Assembly (NCBI GenBank): GCA_050954785.1
Contig: JBPBQO010000127.1
Coordinates: 1 to 64,000 of the forward strand
Direction: 5' to 3'
From: Lichenicola sp050954785
GTDB taxonomy: Bacteria; Pseudomonadota; Alphaproteobacteria; Acetobacterales; Acetobacteraceae
Length of the DNA stretch: 64,000 bases
A program made the position numbers and the translations under genes. Below are positions 35,110-43,491 of this stretch, piece by piece. Each line of letters starts with the position of its first letter. The first letter of the stretch is position 1. The notes beneath the pieces were generated by a model that made no database searches, was not told the DNA's origin, and saw nothing but the letters and a program-made list of their open reading frames with translations.

Positions 35110-35437
35110 ACCAGGCTTTGGTAATCTTGCCTGCCTCGATCTCGTAGATCGCAATAACATCGACATGCCCCGGGCCATCGGGAAACATGCGGGTGACGGT
35201 CTCGCGGTCCACGACCAGGTTGCCGACCACCATCCGGCCCAGCAGCCGGCCGAACAGGTTCGGTTCCTCGAACCGTTCGACATGGCGGGTGCGGACCGCA
35301 TCGAGACCGCGTGCCAGAAGCTGCGCCGGAAACGCGTAATACTCGCAATCATCGGCCCAGAACGCCATGAAGCGATCGATGTCGTGCGCGTTGTAGGCGT
35401 CGAGCTGACCCTGGACGACCAGCTCGGGTGCGATCAT
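35084..35437 (-). CDS. NTF2-like/SnoaL-type small protein, end of the hpnL-hpnN operon
   Basis: A 117-residue protein of the NTF2/SnoaL fold, as seen in steroid delta-isomerase-like enzymes and many ligand-binding proteins. LDAYNAHDIDRFMAFWADDC is the characteristic first helix and strand; HVDVIAIYEIEAGKITKAWF is the final pair of strands. No signal peptide. ATG at 35437 overlaps the stop of the preceding NUP-like gene (ATGA), so it is translationally coupled. The fold suits binding or isomerising a hydrophobic polycyclic molecule, which is attractive next to hopanoid transport genes, but this is inference. Confidence 0.8.
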   Translation of the reverse strand: MIAPELVVQGQLDAYNAHDIDRFMAFWADDCEYYAFPAQLLARGLDAVRTRHVERFEEPNLFGRLLGRMVVGNLVVDRETVTRMFPDGPGHVDVIAIYEIEAGKITKAWFRVEPVPT

Positions 35438-36507
35438 CGCGCGGCGGCGCCCGGCCGGGTCTTGCCGTAGGTGGCCCAATGATCGACCAGATTGTGCACC
35501 ACGACGCTGCCGACCGCGTAGGCGGCATCGACGGCCGGGACGAAGCCGGTATAGCTGCCCTCCTTCGCTTCGGCGGCAAGCAGTTCGGCCGGGGTCTGGC
35601 CGGGCGGCGGCATGTCGAAGTTGCTGGCGGTGCGCAGCACCAGCACACGGTTCAGGTCGACCTTGTGCACCTGGGCCAGGAAGGTCATCGACTGCATGAA
35701 GCCGGCATCCTCCTCGGCGGTGGTTACGAAGCGGCCGGTGCCCTTGGTCCAGTAGCCGACCCAGTCCTCGGCCCAGCTGTTCATGCGGGCGCCGACCCAG
35801 AACGTGCCGGCGGAGAGCGTATCGCCGATCATCACGACGGCCGGCTTCTGCCCGGCGGGGAAGCCGGTGTAGCGGGCGCGGATGGTTTGCAGCACCGCGG
35901 TGTCGGGCAAAACGACATCCTTGGTCAGCCCGTAGGCCCAGTCCACCAGACCGGCATCGAGGGTGAACACGTTGCTGCCCGAGATGGACTGCGCCTGCGG
36001 CACCGGTAGCTCGTAGGGCCGGGTGCGCTGCAGCGGCACGTAGCCGGTCTTCCAGTCGGAGGGGATCTCACGCGCATCGATCTCGTGCGCCAGGTCGCCA
36101 TCCACCACGTGCTTCGCCCAGACCGCCGAACCGGGCGAGGCGACGTTCGGGTCGACCCCGGCAATACCGGCCAGCAGGAAATAGGCGTGGCTCAAATCGA
36201 AGCGTGGATCGTTGCCGAGTGCCTCGATCGACGCCGCCGACCGGGTCGGACCCTCGCCGGTCACGATGCCCAGCACGCCCATGGTTCGGTTGAGGCGCAG
36301 ATCGTGGTAGCCGGCCGGGAACGGCACGGTGTCGGCGAGCGGCAGCTTCTCGACCCATTCCTGGAACTCACCGGCCTTGTCGCCGGTATCCTTGCCGAGC
36401 TCGAAGGTAGTGACGACCACGACCTTGATGGGGATGCGGTCCGCTGCACCTGCCGCCCCTGTCAACATCGTGGCGGCCAAGAACGAGGCGGGCAGCGTAA
36501 GGCGCAT
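35434..36507 (-). CDS. Secreted purine nucleoside permease (NUP) family protein
   Basis: A 357-residue protein of the NUP (purine nucleoside permease) family, which has the fold of nucleoside phosphorylases. A signal peptide is visible (LPASFLAATMLTGAAGA, cleavage before ADRIP). IKVVVVTTFELGKDTGDKAGEFQ opens the domain; SHAYFLLAGIAGVDPN, SAVWAKHVVDGDLAHEID, and IGDTLSAGTFW are family motifs. Known fungal members are linked to nucleoside uptake. The ATG at 36507 overlaps the hpnN stop by one base (TGATG). Because cytoplasmic HpnG of the hopanoid pathway is a nucleoside phosphorylase acting on adenosylhopane, a related periplasmic protein coupled to the hopanoid transporter is notable. Confidence 0.85.
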   Translation of the reverse strand: MRLTLPASFLAATMLTGAAGAADRIPIKVVVVTTFELGKDTGDKAGEFQEWVEKLPLADTVPFPAGYHDLRLNRTMGVLGIVTGEGPTRSAASIEALGNDPRFDLSHAYFLLAGIAGVDPNVASPGSAVWAKHVVDGDLAHEIDAREIPSDWKTGYVPLQRTRPYELPVPQAQSISGSNVFTLDAGLVDWAYGLTKDVVLPDTAVLQTIRARYTGFPAGQKPAVVMIGDTLSAGTFWVGARMNSWAEDWVGYWTKGTGRFVTTAEEDAGFMQSMTFLAQVHKVDLNRVLVLRTASNFDMPPPGQTPAELLAAEAKEGSYTGFVPAVDAAYAVGSVVVHNLVDHWATYGKTRPGAAAR

Positions 36508-39101
36508 CAGGGTTTCTTTCGTCCCTCCGGCAGCAGTGCCGGTTCGAAGATCATCGTTGCAATAAGCGTGCAAGCGAGGCTCAGCAGCAGCAGGCGGCCC
36601 ATGCTGGCAGTGCCCGGATGATGCGAGGCGGCAAGCGAGCCGAACGCGGTGGCGGTGGTCAGGGCGGAGAACAGCACTGCGCGCGCCGTCGGCGAACCGA
36701 GCGGGCTGGTCAGCCCGTGACGCCAGTTCATCACGAAATAGATGTTGAACGACACGCCGACGCCGAGCAGCAGCGGTAGCGCGATGATGTTGGCGAAGTT
36801 CAGCGGCTCCGGGATCAGCACGACGAGGATCACCGTCAGCAAGGCCGACAGCATCAGCGGCGCCAGCACCAGCAGCACGTGCGACAGCCGGCGCAGGAAG
36901 ACGAACAGGATCAGCGCGATCATCACCAGGGCGCTGATCGCGGCGATCGCGAAGGCACGCACGATGGTGTTGGCGCTCTCGACGATGGTGACCGCCGCAC
37001 CGGCGGCATCCGGCCAGACGGAGCGCACCTGGCGGACGAACTCGTGCAGCACGGCGTTGTCGTTCAGCGCGCCCCTGGGATGCACTTCCATATGCGCCTG
37101 CCCGTTCGGCAGCAGGTAGTTCTCACGGATCTGGTCCGGGATGTCGGCCTCGACCGCCGGCCTGCTGACCGCGAGCACGGTGCGCAACTGGTCGAGCTGC
37201 ATCGGCAGGAACCGGCTCAATGCCGCATCCGCCGCAACCAGGGCGGCATCGGGCGCGGTCGACAGGGTGCGCAGCGCGGTCACGATACGCACCAGCGGAT
37301 CGTTCGGGGCCAGGGTCTTCACCACCGGATCGAGGTCGGAAACGGTCTTGACAGCGCTCGCCCGGATCGCCGCCGCATCCGGCCTGGACAGGGGTGCGGG
37401 CACGATCAGGGTCGGCAGCAGGATCTGCGCCGCGTCCTGGATCAACTCCAGCTTCGCCGGCTGGTCGGTCGGCACGTAGCTGTCCAGGTAGAGCACATCG
37501 TGCACCAGCGGCAGGGCTTCCAGCTTCGGCACCAACGCGCGCGCGCTCGCCATGTCGGCTGTCAGGATCTCGGCGCTGTAGGGCGAGGTTACCGGATCGG
37601 CCATCAGCAGATGCAGGGTCCGCATGGATTCCGAGTTCGGACTCTTGGTGTGCAGCGGGTCGCCGTCGAAATGCAGCAGCGGGATGCAGCCGACACCGAT
37701 TGCCGCCAGCACGCCGAAACCCGCCAATATCGGGATGCGGCGCCGCCGGATGATGGCATCGAGCGGCCGGGCCCAGGCGAAGCCCATCTCGCCGGCGAGC
37801 GGCTTCGGGCGGCACAGGGTCAGCATCGCCGGCAGGACGGTCAGGGTGCAGGCAAACGCGATCAGCATGCCGAAGCCGGCAATCAGGCCGAGCTGAGCCA
37901 CGCCGACGAACGCCGTCGGGGTGAAGGCGAGAAAGCCGGCGGCGGTTGCCAGCGAGGCGATCAGGATCTGCACGCCGGTCTCCCGGCCGGTCATGGACAG
38001 GGCGGTCTCGAGGTCCGGCCGGGTTCCGTCGGCCAGGGTCTGGGCGCGGAACCGGACCGAGAACTGGATCCCGAAATCCACCGCGATACCGACGAACAGC
38101 ACGGCAAAGGCCACCGAGATCAGGTTCAGCGTGCCGACCGCGACGGCGGCGAAACCGGTGGTGAGCAGCAGGCCGAGCACCAGCGTGACCAGGATCGGCA
38201 CGATCACCCGCCAGGTGCGCACGGCCAGGATCAGCCACAGGCTGACCAGCACCAGGCTGCCGATCAGCCCGGCGACCATGCCTTGTGCGACGGTCGCGAA
38301 CTCCTCGTCGTCCAGGGCGACCTGCCCGGTCAGATAAACATGGGCGTGGCCCGAGCGGACGAACTCGAGCTCGGAAATCGCCTGCTTCATCACCGCGGTG
38401 GCGGCGCCGCCGGGCTGGAACGAGCCGTAGTCGAGACGGGGCTGGGTAACCACGAACTGGTAGTGGCCGCCGAGCTCGCTGAGCTTGCCGGAAATCAGCC
38501 GCTGCCAGGATAGCGGCGCCGGATGACCGGCGGCAGCCTGGGTCAGGTTGTCGGCAAACCCGTCGAGCGAGGCCGCGAAGCTGGTCAGGTTGGCCTGCCC
38601 GCGCTTCACCCCCTCGCCGATCATCGACAGCGCGCCGAACAGTCCGCGCGCCGACGGATCGGTGGCGAGCTGGCCCAGGAACGGCTGCGCATCGATGGTC
38701 TTTTCCAGCAGTTCGCCGAGCGGCTTCCGGTCGAGGAACAGCAACCCGTTCTTTTGCAGGTACGGCACCTGGTCCGGCGTACGAACCAGCTTGAAATGCG
38801 TGGTGTCCGCCTGCAGGCGCTCGGCGAGCTGGCGCGCGGTGACCTGCGCCTCTTCCGGAATATCGCCCTGCACGACGGCGACGAGCTGGTCCTCGCCATG
38901 CGGGAAATCGTTCCGGAACTGGTTCTGACGCTGCTTCCAGATCAGCTTGGAGGAAAACAGGCCGCCGGTATCGGTGGTGACCTGAAGCCGGGCGCGGGTG
39001 GTGAGAATGGCGCCGAGGCCGAGCAGGAATGCCAGCAGCGTCACGGCAAGAGCGCGCCTGGAACAGAACGCCGCGAGGCGTCCAAGCGGTCCGGACAACA
39101 T
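36507..39101 (-). CDS. hpnN: Hopanoid RND transporter HpnN
   Basis: An 864-residue RND-superfamily (MmpL-like) inner-membrane transporter. HpnN moves hopanoids from the inner to the outer membrane. Helix 1 is at about residues 13-33 (ALAVTLLAFLLGLGAILTT), followed by a large periplasmic loop, the first block of helices from about 265 (VAGLIGSLVLVSLWLILAV, VGIAVDFGIQFSVRFR, LAFTPTAFVGVAQLGL), a second loop, and a second block near the C-terminus (ISALVMIALILFVFLRR, LPLLLGVGVSFNIYFVMNWR). ATG at 39101 is the natural start; the open frame further up only shadows the CDP-alcohol gene. It is followed with one base overlap by the NUP-like gene. Confidence 0.9.
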   Translation of the reverse strand: MLSGPLGRLAAFCSRRALAVTLLAFLLGLGAILTTRARLQVTTDTGGLFSSKLIWKQRQNQFRNDFPHGEDQLVAVVQGDIPEEAQVTARQLAERLQADTTHFKLVRTPDQVPYLQKNGLLFLDRKPLGELLEKTIDAQPFLGQLATDPSARGLFGALSMIGEGVKRGQANLTSFAASLDGFADNLTQAAAGHPAPLSWQRLISGKLSELGGHYQFVVTQPRLDYGSFQPGGAATAVMKQAISELEFVRSGHAHVYLTGQVALDDEEFATVAQGMVAGLIGSLVLVSLWLILAVRTWRVIVPILVTLVLGLLLTTGFAAVAVGTLNLISVAFAVLFVGIAVDFGIQFSVRFRAQTLADGTRPDLETALSMTGRETGVQILIASLATAAGFLAFTPTAFVGVAQLGLIAGFGMLIAFACTLTVLPAMLTLCRPKPLAGEMGFAWARPLDAIIRRRRIPILAGFGVLAAIGVGCIPLLHFDGDPLHTKSPNSESMRTLHLLMADPVTSPYSAEILTADMASARALVPKLEALPLVHDVLYLDSYVPTDQPAKLELIQDAAQILLPTLIVPAPLSRPDAAAIRASAVKTVSDLDPVVKTLAPNDPLVRIVTALRTLSTAPDAALVAADAALSRFLPMQLDQLRTVLAVSRPAVEADIPDQIRENYLLPNGQAHMEVHPRGALNDNAVLHEFVRQVRSVWPDAAGAAVTIVESANTIVRAFAIAAISALVMIALILFVFLRRLSHVLLVLAPLMLSALLTVILVVLIPEPLNFANIIALPLLLGVGVSFNIYFVMNWRHGLTSPLGSPTARAVLFSALTTATAFGSLAASHHPGTASMGRLLLLSLACTLIATMIFEPALLPEGRKKP

Positions 39102-39109
39102 GCCGGCGC

Positions 39110-39754
39110 TCAGGCGGTCAGGCGTGTGGATGGCTGGCGCGGCAACCGCAGCAGCCGGACCAGGAACGACACGGCGATGATGCTGGTGCCGACAGCGGCA
39201 CCCACCAGGATCGGCGGCAGCAGCCCGAACCAGGCGGCGGGCGCCAGCAGGTAGAGCGCATCGTCGGCATGAAAGCCCCAGGCGCCGGCAATGATCCGCT
39301 CGCCGGGAACCTGCGCCTCGTAGCGCTCGGCCATCGTGTTGCAGAGGAACATCGCAACCGAGGCGACGATGCCCAGGACCAGCGGCCAATCATGCAGGGG
39401 ATAGCCGACATAGCGTGTGTGGGTGAGGCCGATGCCCACGCACAGGAAGAACAGGCAGTTCAGGCCGTTATCGACAAGGTAGTCGTAGCGATGGCCACCG
39501 GGACTCATCATGTCGCCGACCCGTGCTAGCTCCCCATCCATGCGATCGAGGAAGGCGGAGATCAGCCAGAACATGCCGCCCCAAAAGATGAACGCACCCG
39601 GTCGCATCTGATGCGGACCGACCGCCAGGCACAGGCACGCGGCAAGGCCGGTCAGCAGCCGCAGCGTGGTAAGATGGTTCGGCCTGACGCGTGTTCCGAG
39701 CATCGGGCGAATGACGAACCTCGCCAGGCGATGCGTCCAGGTATCGTTGTTCAA
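39110..39754 (-). CDS. CDP-alcohol phosphatidyltransferase family protein between hpnL and hpnN
   Basis: A 214-residue membrane enzyme of the CDP-alcohol phosphotransferase family, which joins a CDP-activated lipid or alcohol to a second alcohol. The catalytic motif D-x2-D-G-x2-A-R-x8-G-x3-D-x3-D is complete (DRMDGELAR then GHRYDYLVD). Several hydrophobic helices surround it. No ATG fits; TTG at 39754 has GGAG seven bases upstream and overlaps the hpnL stop as TTGA, so I take that as the start. The acceptor is unknown. Its place inside a hopanoid operon suggests a lipid or headgroup role tied to hopanoid or membrane assembly. Confidence 0.85.
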   Translation of the reverse strand: MNNDTWTHRLARFVIRPMLGTRVRPNHLTTLRLLTGLAACLCLAVGPHQMRPGAFIFWGGMFWLISAFLDRMDGELARVGDMMSPGGHRYDYLVDNGLNCLFFLCVGIGLTHTRYVGYPLHDWPLVLGIVASVAMFLCNTMAERYEAQVPGERIIAGAWGFHADDALYLLAPAAWFGLLPPILVGAAVGTSIIAVSFLVRLLRLPRQPSTRLTA

Positions 39755-40827
39755 GACGCATCTCCATACTCGAGAGCCGTCGCCGAAGCGGCCTCGCGAG
39801 GCAGGGTTGACTGTAGATCGGGGCGATCCTGTACCGGCGGATCGAGCGTGTCGACCGGACCCGGCAAACGGGGCCAGCGCCGCTCCAGCCATTGCCAGGC
39901 AGCCAGTGCGGGCAGCCCGAACGCTATCTCGCGCAGGCGCTTGATCAGGGCGAGCGCGATCGACACCGTCGGCGGCAGACCGAACAGCGAGCCGATCACC
40001 ACGAACCCGCCTTCGGACACGCCGAGCGCGCCGGGAACCACGAAGCCCGCCGCCTTGACCGCCTGGCCGAGGCTCTCGATCACCAGGCCGGAGGCGAGGC
40101 TTCGCTCATGGCCCAGGTAATGCAGCGCCAGGCACACCTCTACGGCGCCGAGCAGCCAGGACACCGACTGGAACACGACAGACAATGCCACCTGGCGGGG
40201 CGACTTGTAGAGGGACAGTAGCCTGTGGTGCAGGCCCTTGATCCCGTCCATGCCCTGCCAGCCGAACTGGCTGGCCAGCTTCATCAGCCCGGTCTCGATC
40301 AGGCGGGCGAGGCCGAACCACTGGCTGACCAGGAACACCACGCCGACCAGCACGGCGATGCCGATGCCGCCCACGACCTCGTCCGTCACCTGGCTGCGCC
40401 CGAGCAGATGCAGCAGCAGCAGCAGACCGGTCACGGTGAACAGGATCTGGGTTACCATCTCGATGGTGAGGTCGCAGACCGTGCCGGCCGTGGCCTGTAC
40501 CAGCGACACGCCGCGCCGGCGCAGCAGCCGCACCGCCGCGAATTCGCCACCGACCTGGGCTACGGGCAACAGGTTGTTCACCCCCTCGCGCACCCAACGC
40601 AGCAGGACGAAATCGACGATCGATGGGCGGGGCGGGGCGCGGCCGACGATCGCGTGCCAGCCGAGGGCGGAAAACAGCACCTGGACCAGATGGACGGCCA
40701 TGACCGCGACGATGCCCCAGCCCGCCTCGCGCAGCAGTGCCAGAACATGCCCGAGCCCGAAGCGCGTCAGCAACCAGATCGCCAAACCCGCACCGAGGGT
40801 GCCGCCGATCAGGGTGAGCAGCTTCAT
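39751..40827 (-). CDS. hpnL: HpnL, lysylphosphatidylglycerol-synthase-TM-type membrane protein
   Basis: A 358-residue polytopic membrane protein of the family that includes the transmembrane part of lysylphosphatidylglycerol synthetase (UPF0104/LPG_synthase_TM). Members in hopanoid clusters are named HpnL. Typical segments are VNNLLPVAQVGGEFAAVRLLRRRG, GTVCDLTIEMVTQILF, and FVVPGALGVSEGGFVVIGSLFGLP. ATG at 40827 (MKLLTLIGG) gives a standard start; an ATG at 40869 adds 14 residues. It is the first gene of the minus-strand operon and diverges from phnW with about 90 bases between. The hpn name rests on family type plus hpnN two genes downstream. Confidence 0.82.
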   Translation of the reverse strand: MKLLTLIGGTLGAGLAIWLLTRFGLGHVLALLREAGWGIVAVMAVHLVQVLFSALGWHAIVGRAPPRPSIVDFVLLRWVREGVNNLLPVAQVGGEFAAVRLLRRRGVSLVQATAGTVCDLTIEMVTQILFTVTGLLLLLHLLGRSQVTDEVVGGIGIAVLVGVVFLVSQWFGLARLIETGLMKLASQFGWQGMDGIKGLHHRLLSLYKSPRQVALSVVFQSVSWLLGAVEVCLALHYLGHERSLASGLVIESLGQAVKAAGFVVPGALGVSEGGFVVIGSLFGLPPTVSIALALIKRLREIAFGLPALAAWQWLERRWPRLPGPVDTLDPPVQDRPDLQSTLPREAASATALEYGDAS

Positions 40828-40917
40828 CAGAAATCCAGTCAAGCATGTTAGGCTGGCAGCAAGCGACATGGCCGCTGCGCCGGGTGTCGCCGCCTCATGT
40901 AACGGACGCACCCTGCC

Positions 40918-42024
40918 TTGAGAACCACGATCCACGCTCACGAACCTCGCAGACTTCTTTTGACGCCCGGACCGTTGACCACCAGCGACACGACCAGGGC
41001 CGCCATGGACCGGGATTGGGGATCGCGGGACACCGACTTCATCGACCTCACGACGCGCCTGCGCCTGCGCCTGACCGCCATCGCCGGCGGCACCGGCACG
41101 CACGAAGCCGTGCTGTTGCCCGGCAGCGGCACCTTCGCAGTCGAGGCGGCGCTGCAGAGCCTGGTACCGCGTGACGGGCGGGTGCTGTTGCTGGTGAATG
41201 GCGCATACGGACGGCGCATGGCCGAGATGCTGCGCCGGATCGGGCGCGACCATTTGGTCCGGGAATGGGCCGAGGACGAACCGGTCGATGCGGCCGAACT
41301 CGACCGGATGCTGATGGCCGATCCGTCGATCACCGACGTTGCCGTCGTGCATTGCGAGACCACCAGCGGGCTGCTCAACCCGATCGATGCAGTGGCCGCG
41401 ATAGCCGACCGTCACGGCAGGCGGGTGCTGGTGGATGCGATGAGCAGCTTCGGTGCCCTGCCGATCGATGCATCCGGGATGCGGCTGACCGCGGTCATGG
41501 CATCGTCGAACAAGGGTCTCGAGGGAGTGCCGGGTTTAGGCTTCGTGGTCGTGGAGAACGCCCATCTGGCGGGCTGCGCCGGCAATTCCACCAGTCTCAG
41601 CCTCGATCTGCACGACCAGGCGGAAGGGTTCCGGCGCAACGGCCAGTGGCGCTTCACGCCACCGGTGCAGGTTGCCGCGGCACTCGATGCGGCTCTCGAC
41701 CAACTGGACGCGGAAGGCGGGGTGAACGCACGTGGCGCGCGCTATCGCCGGCTGCATGCGATGCTGGTGGACGGGATGCGGGCGCTCGGCTTCGAGACCT
41801 ACCTGTCGCCGGCCGTGCAGGCGCCGATCATCGTCACGTTCAAAGATCCAGGTGCGCCGTTCGAGTTCGAGCCATTCTACGATGCGCTGCAACGCGCCGG
41901 TATCGTCATCTATCCAGGCAAGCTGACCCAGGCGCCGAGCTTTCGCATCGGCTGTATCGGTGCGATCACCGTGGACGACATGCGACATGCACTGACGGTC
42001 ATCGGAGAGCATTGCAGGCGGTGA
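40918..42024 (+). CDS. phnW: 2-aminoethylphosphonate--pyruvate transaminase type aminotransferase
   Basis: A 368-residue class-V PLP aminotransferase matching PhnW, which interconverts 2-aminoethylphosphonate plus pyruvate and phosphonoacetaldehyde plus alanine. LLLTPGPLTTS starts the family pattern, followed by LPGSGTFAVEAAL, VHCETTSGLLNPID, VDAMSSFGALPID and the PLP lysine K199 in SSNKGLEGVPG. No phnX, phnA, phnY, pepM or ppd gene is in the window, so the role in phosphonate breakdown or synthesis is open. TTG at 40918 is the start that gives the family N-terminus. It diverges from the hpnL operon and is followed by a strong hairpin. Confidence 0.85.
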   Translation: MRTTIHAHEPRRLLLTPGPLTTSDTTRAAMDRDWGSRDTDFIDLTTRLRLRLTAIAGGTGTHEAVLLPGSGTFAVEAALQSLVPRDGRVLLLVNGAYGRRMAEMLRRIGRDHLVREWAEDEPVDAAELDRMLMADPSITDVAVVHCETTSGLLNPIDAVAAIADRHGRRVLVDAMSSFGALPIDASGMRLTAVMASSNKGLEGVPGLGFVVVENAHLAGCAGNSTSLSLDLHDQAEGFRRNGQWRFTPPVQVAAALDAALDQLDAEGGVNARGARYRRLHAMLVDGMRALGFETYLSPAVQAPIIVTFKDPGAPFEFEPFYDALQRAGIVIYPGKLTQAPSFRIGCIGAITVDDMRHALTVIGEHCRR

Positions 42025-42032
42025 AACAATAA

Positions 42033-42056
42033 CGGCCTCCATCTGCATGGAGGCCG
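42033..42056. terminator. Perfect 10-bp hairpin, bidirectional terminator
   Basis: A ten-base-pair perfect GC-rich inverted repeat (42033-42042 with 42047-42056) around the loop CTGC, lying between the convergent phnW and DUF2382 genes. On the minus strand it is followed by a T-rich stretch (TTATTGTTTC), so it best fits a terminator of the DUF2382 operon; on the plus strand there is no U-run. Confidence 0.7.
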
Positions 42057-42092
42057 CCGATTGGTTCAGACCGTCAGAGTCGCACGACCTGT

Positions 42093-42968
42093 CTAGATAC
42101 CGGGCATCCGGTTCTTGTCGGTGCCGATCGTGCCGGTCGAGGTGGTCGTGCTCTGGGCGGACGGGCCTTCGATCTCGACTTCCTCACGACGCAGCGTGTC
42201 CTTGATCGTCTCGACCCGCTCCTCGACGCCCTTCTGCACGACGACTTCTTCGACGACGTGCGCGCTCTTGGCGACAACGGCTTCCTCGTCGGTCTCAGTC
42301 ATGGTGATTTCGCGATTGGTGAACGCATCCGCGCCGACGGCGACGGCACCGGTCACCGGACGGCGAAACACCGAAACGCTCTCGTTACGAAGCCTGACCT
42401 GCTCCTCGATCGGACGCTCCGTCACATAGCGGCGCACGCGGGTGGTGCCGCGATCGACTTCACGCTTGCCGACAGCCAAGGTCTCTTCCGAGAGCGCGAT
42501 GACTTCCTCGGTGGACCCACCGGCAGTCGTGACCGAAGCGGACGGCACAGTCGTGCCTGACGTGGCTGCGGTAGAAGCGGCAGCCATACCGTAGGAGCCG
42601 GACGAGCTGTACTGCGAGTGACGCTCATCCATGTCGATCGGGCTATGACGGTCGAGGATCTGGTTGATTCCTTCGACGTCCGCATTGTTGGCAATGACCG
42701 TTACCACGGTACCGCCCGACTTGATGCTCTGATCATAAAGAGCGTGATGACCCTGCGTCACTTCGTCTCCGCCGGTCAGCCAGCCCCAGAACCCGCGATG
42801 TTCATGCGTGCTGACATCGGAATTTGCAGTGTTGATGCCGGCAGACTCTGCGTCCTGTGCGTAATGCTCGATCGAGCTTGCCGGAATCCCAGCCGTCATC
42901 AGGTCTCTAATTGCCGCATCCGCATGAGCGGCCGTATCGAAAACAGCAACGATCGTTTCATTGGGCAT
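42093..42968 (-). CDS. YsnF/AvaK-type DUF2382 stress protein
   Basis: A 291-residue protein with two parts. Residues 1 to about 110 resemble the general-stress YflT-like domain (TIVAVFDTAAHADAAIRDLMTAG, GFWGWLTGGDE). A Ser/Thr/Ala-rich linker follows. The C-terminal DUF2382 domain starts near IALSEETLAVGKREVDRGTTRVRR and contains EQVRLRNESVSVFRRPV, AVVAKSAHVVEEVVVQKG. Such proteins are induced by desiccation, heat or oxidative stress in several bacteria; biochemical function is unknown. ATG at 42968 has AAGGAA well placed; the frame extends ten codons further. It overlaps the upstream DUF2382 gene by 11 bases. Confidence 0.85.
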   Translation of the reverse strand: MPNETIVAVFDTAAHADAAIRDLMTAGIPASSIEHYAQDAESAGINTANSDVSTHEHRGFWGWLTGGDEVTQGHHALYDQSIKSGGTVVTVIANNADVEGINQILDRHSPIDMDERHSQYSSSGSYGMAAASTAATSGTTVPSASVTTAGGSTEEVIALSEETLAVGKREVDRGTTRVRRYVTERPIEEQVRLRNESVSVFRRPVTGAVAVGADAFTNREITMTETDEEAVVAKSAHVVEEVVVQKGVEERVETIKDTLRREEVEIEGPSAQSTTTSTGTIGTDKNRMPGI

Positions 42969-43404
42969 CTTGATCTTCCTTGAGTTGAACTTGGACATGA
43001 TCGGAAGGTGCGTTTACCGCGGTGCGGGAAACAACGGCTTCCTGGGAACGGAGCTGGACCACCTCCTGGTGATGGTGGACGCCGCGTACCCGGGTAATAC
43101 GCACTTCCTTCTTGAGCATGAGGCGTCGTTCCACGACGACGACCTCCTCCACAATCGGGATGATGATGGTGTCGCCTTCCTCACGAACTGCCGGCACTTC
43201 GTCGACCATACGATCGATCGCGACATGCTCGATTTCCACTCGTTCGTTGGACAGAAGTTCGTCCACGAGATGATCGTGCGTGCGTGTGACGGTAGACACG
43301 GTAACGTTACCGGTCTCTCGAATCCGACGGCCGATCTTGAGCTGTTCGGCATGAAGCTGGAGAACTTCGGTTTCCAACGACTGCGTCAATACTTCGTCAG
43401 TCAA
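42958..43404 (-). CDS. Stand-alone DUF2382 protein, partner of the next gene
   Basis: A 148-residue protein made almost entirely of a DUF2382 domain: LQLHAEQLKIGRRIRETGNVTV, RVEIEHVAIDRMVDEVPAVREEGD, IIIPIVEEVVVVERRLMLKKEV and ITRVRGVHHHQEVVQLR. It is highly charged and rich in Val and Glu. No signal peptide. The best start is TTG at 43404, as no ATG occurs before the domain. Its last 11 bases overlap the next gene, so the two DUF2382 proteins are made together and might form a complex; that is inference. Confidence 0.78.
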   Translation of the reverse strand: MTDEVLTQSLETEVLQLHAEQLKIGRRIRETGNVTVSTVTRTHDHLVDELLSNERVEIEHVAIDRMVDEVPAVREEGDTIIIPIVEEVVVVERRLMLKKEVRITRVRGVHHHQEVVQLRSQEAVVSRTAVNAPSDHVQVQLKEDQDAQ

Positions 43405-43491
43405 GCTTGCACCGCCAGCATTTGATGTGCGTTACGTGCTCGAGTGAATGCATGGCATCAAGGACAGTTCCCGAAAACGATGTAACGCCCA

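Noticed and set aside
36879..38513. A 544-codon plus-strand frame opposite hpnN
   Set aside because: Antisense of a clear RND transporter; the translation is Gln/Arg/His-rich and without any family pattern.
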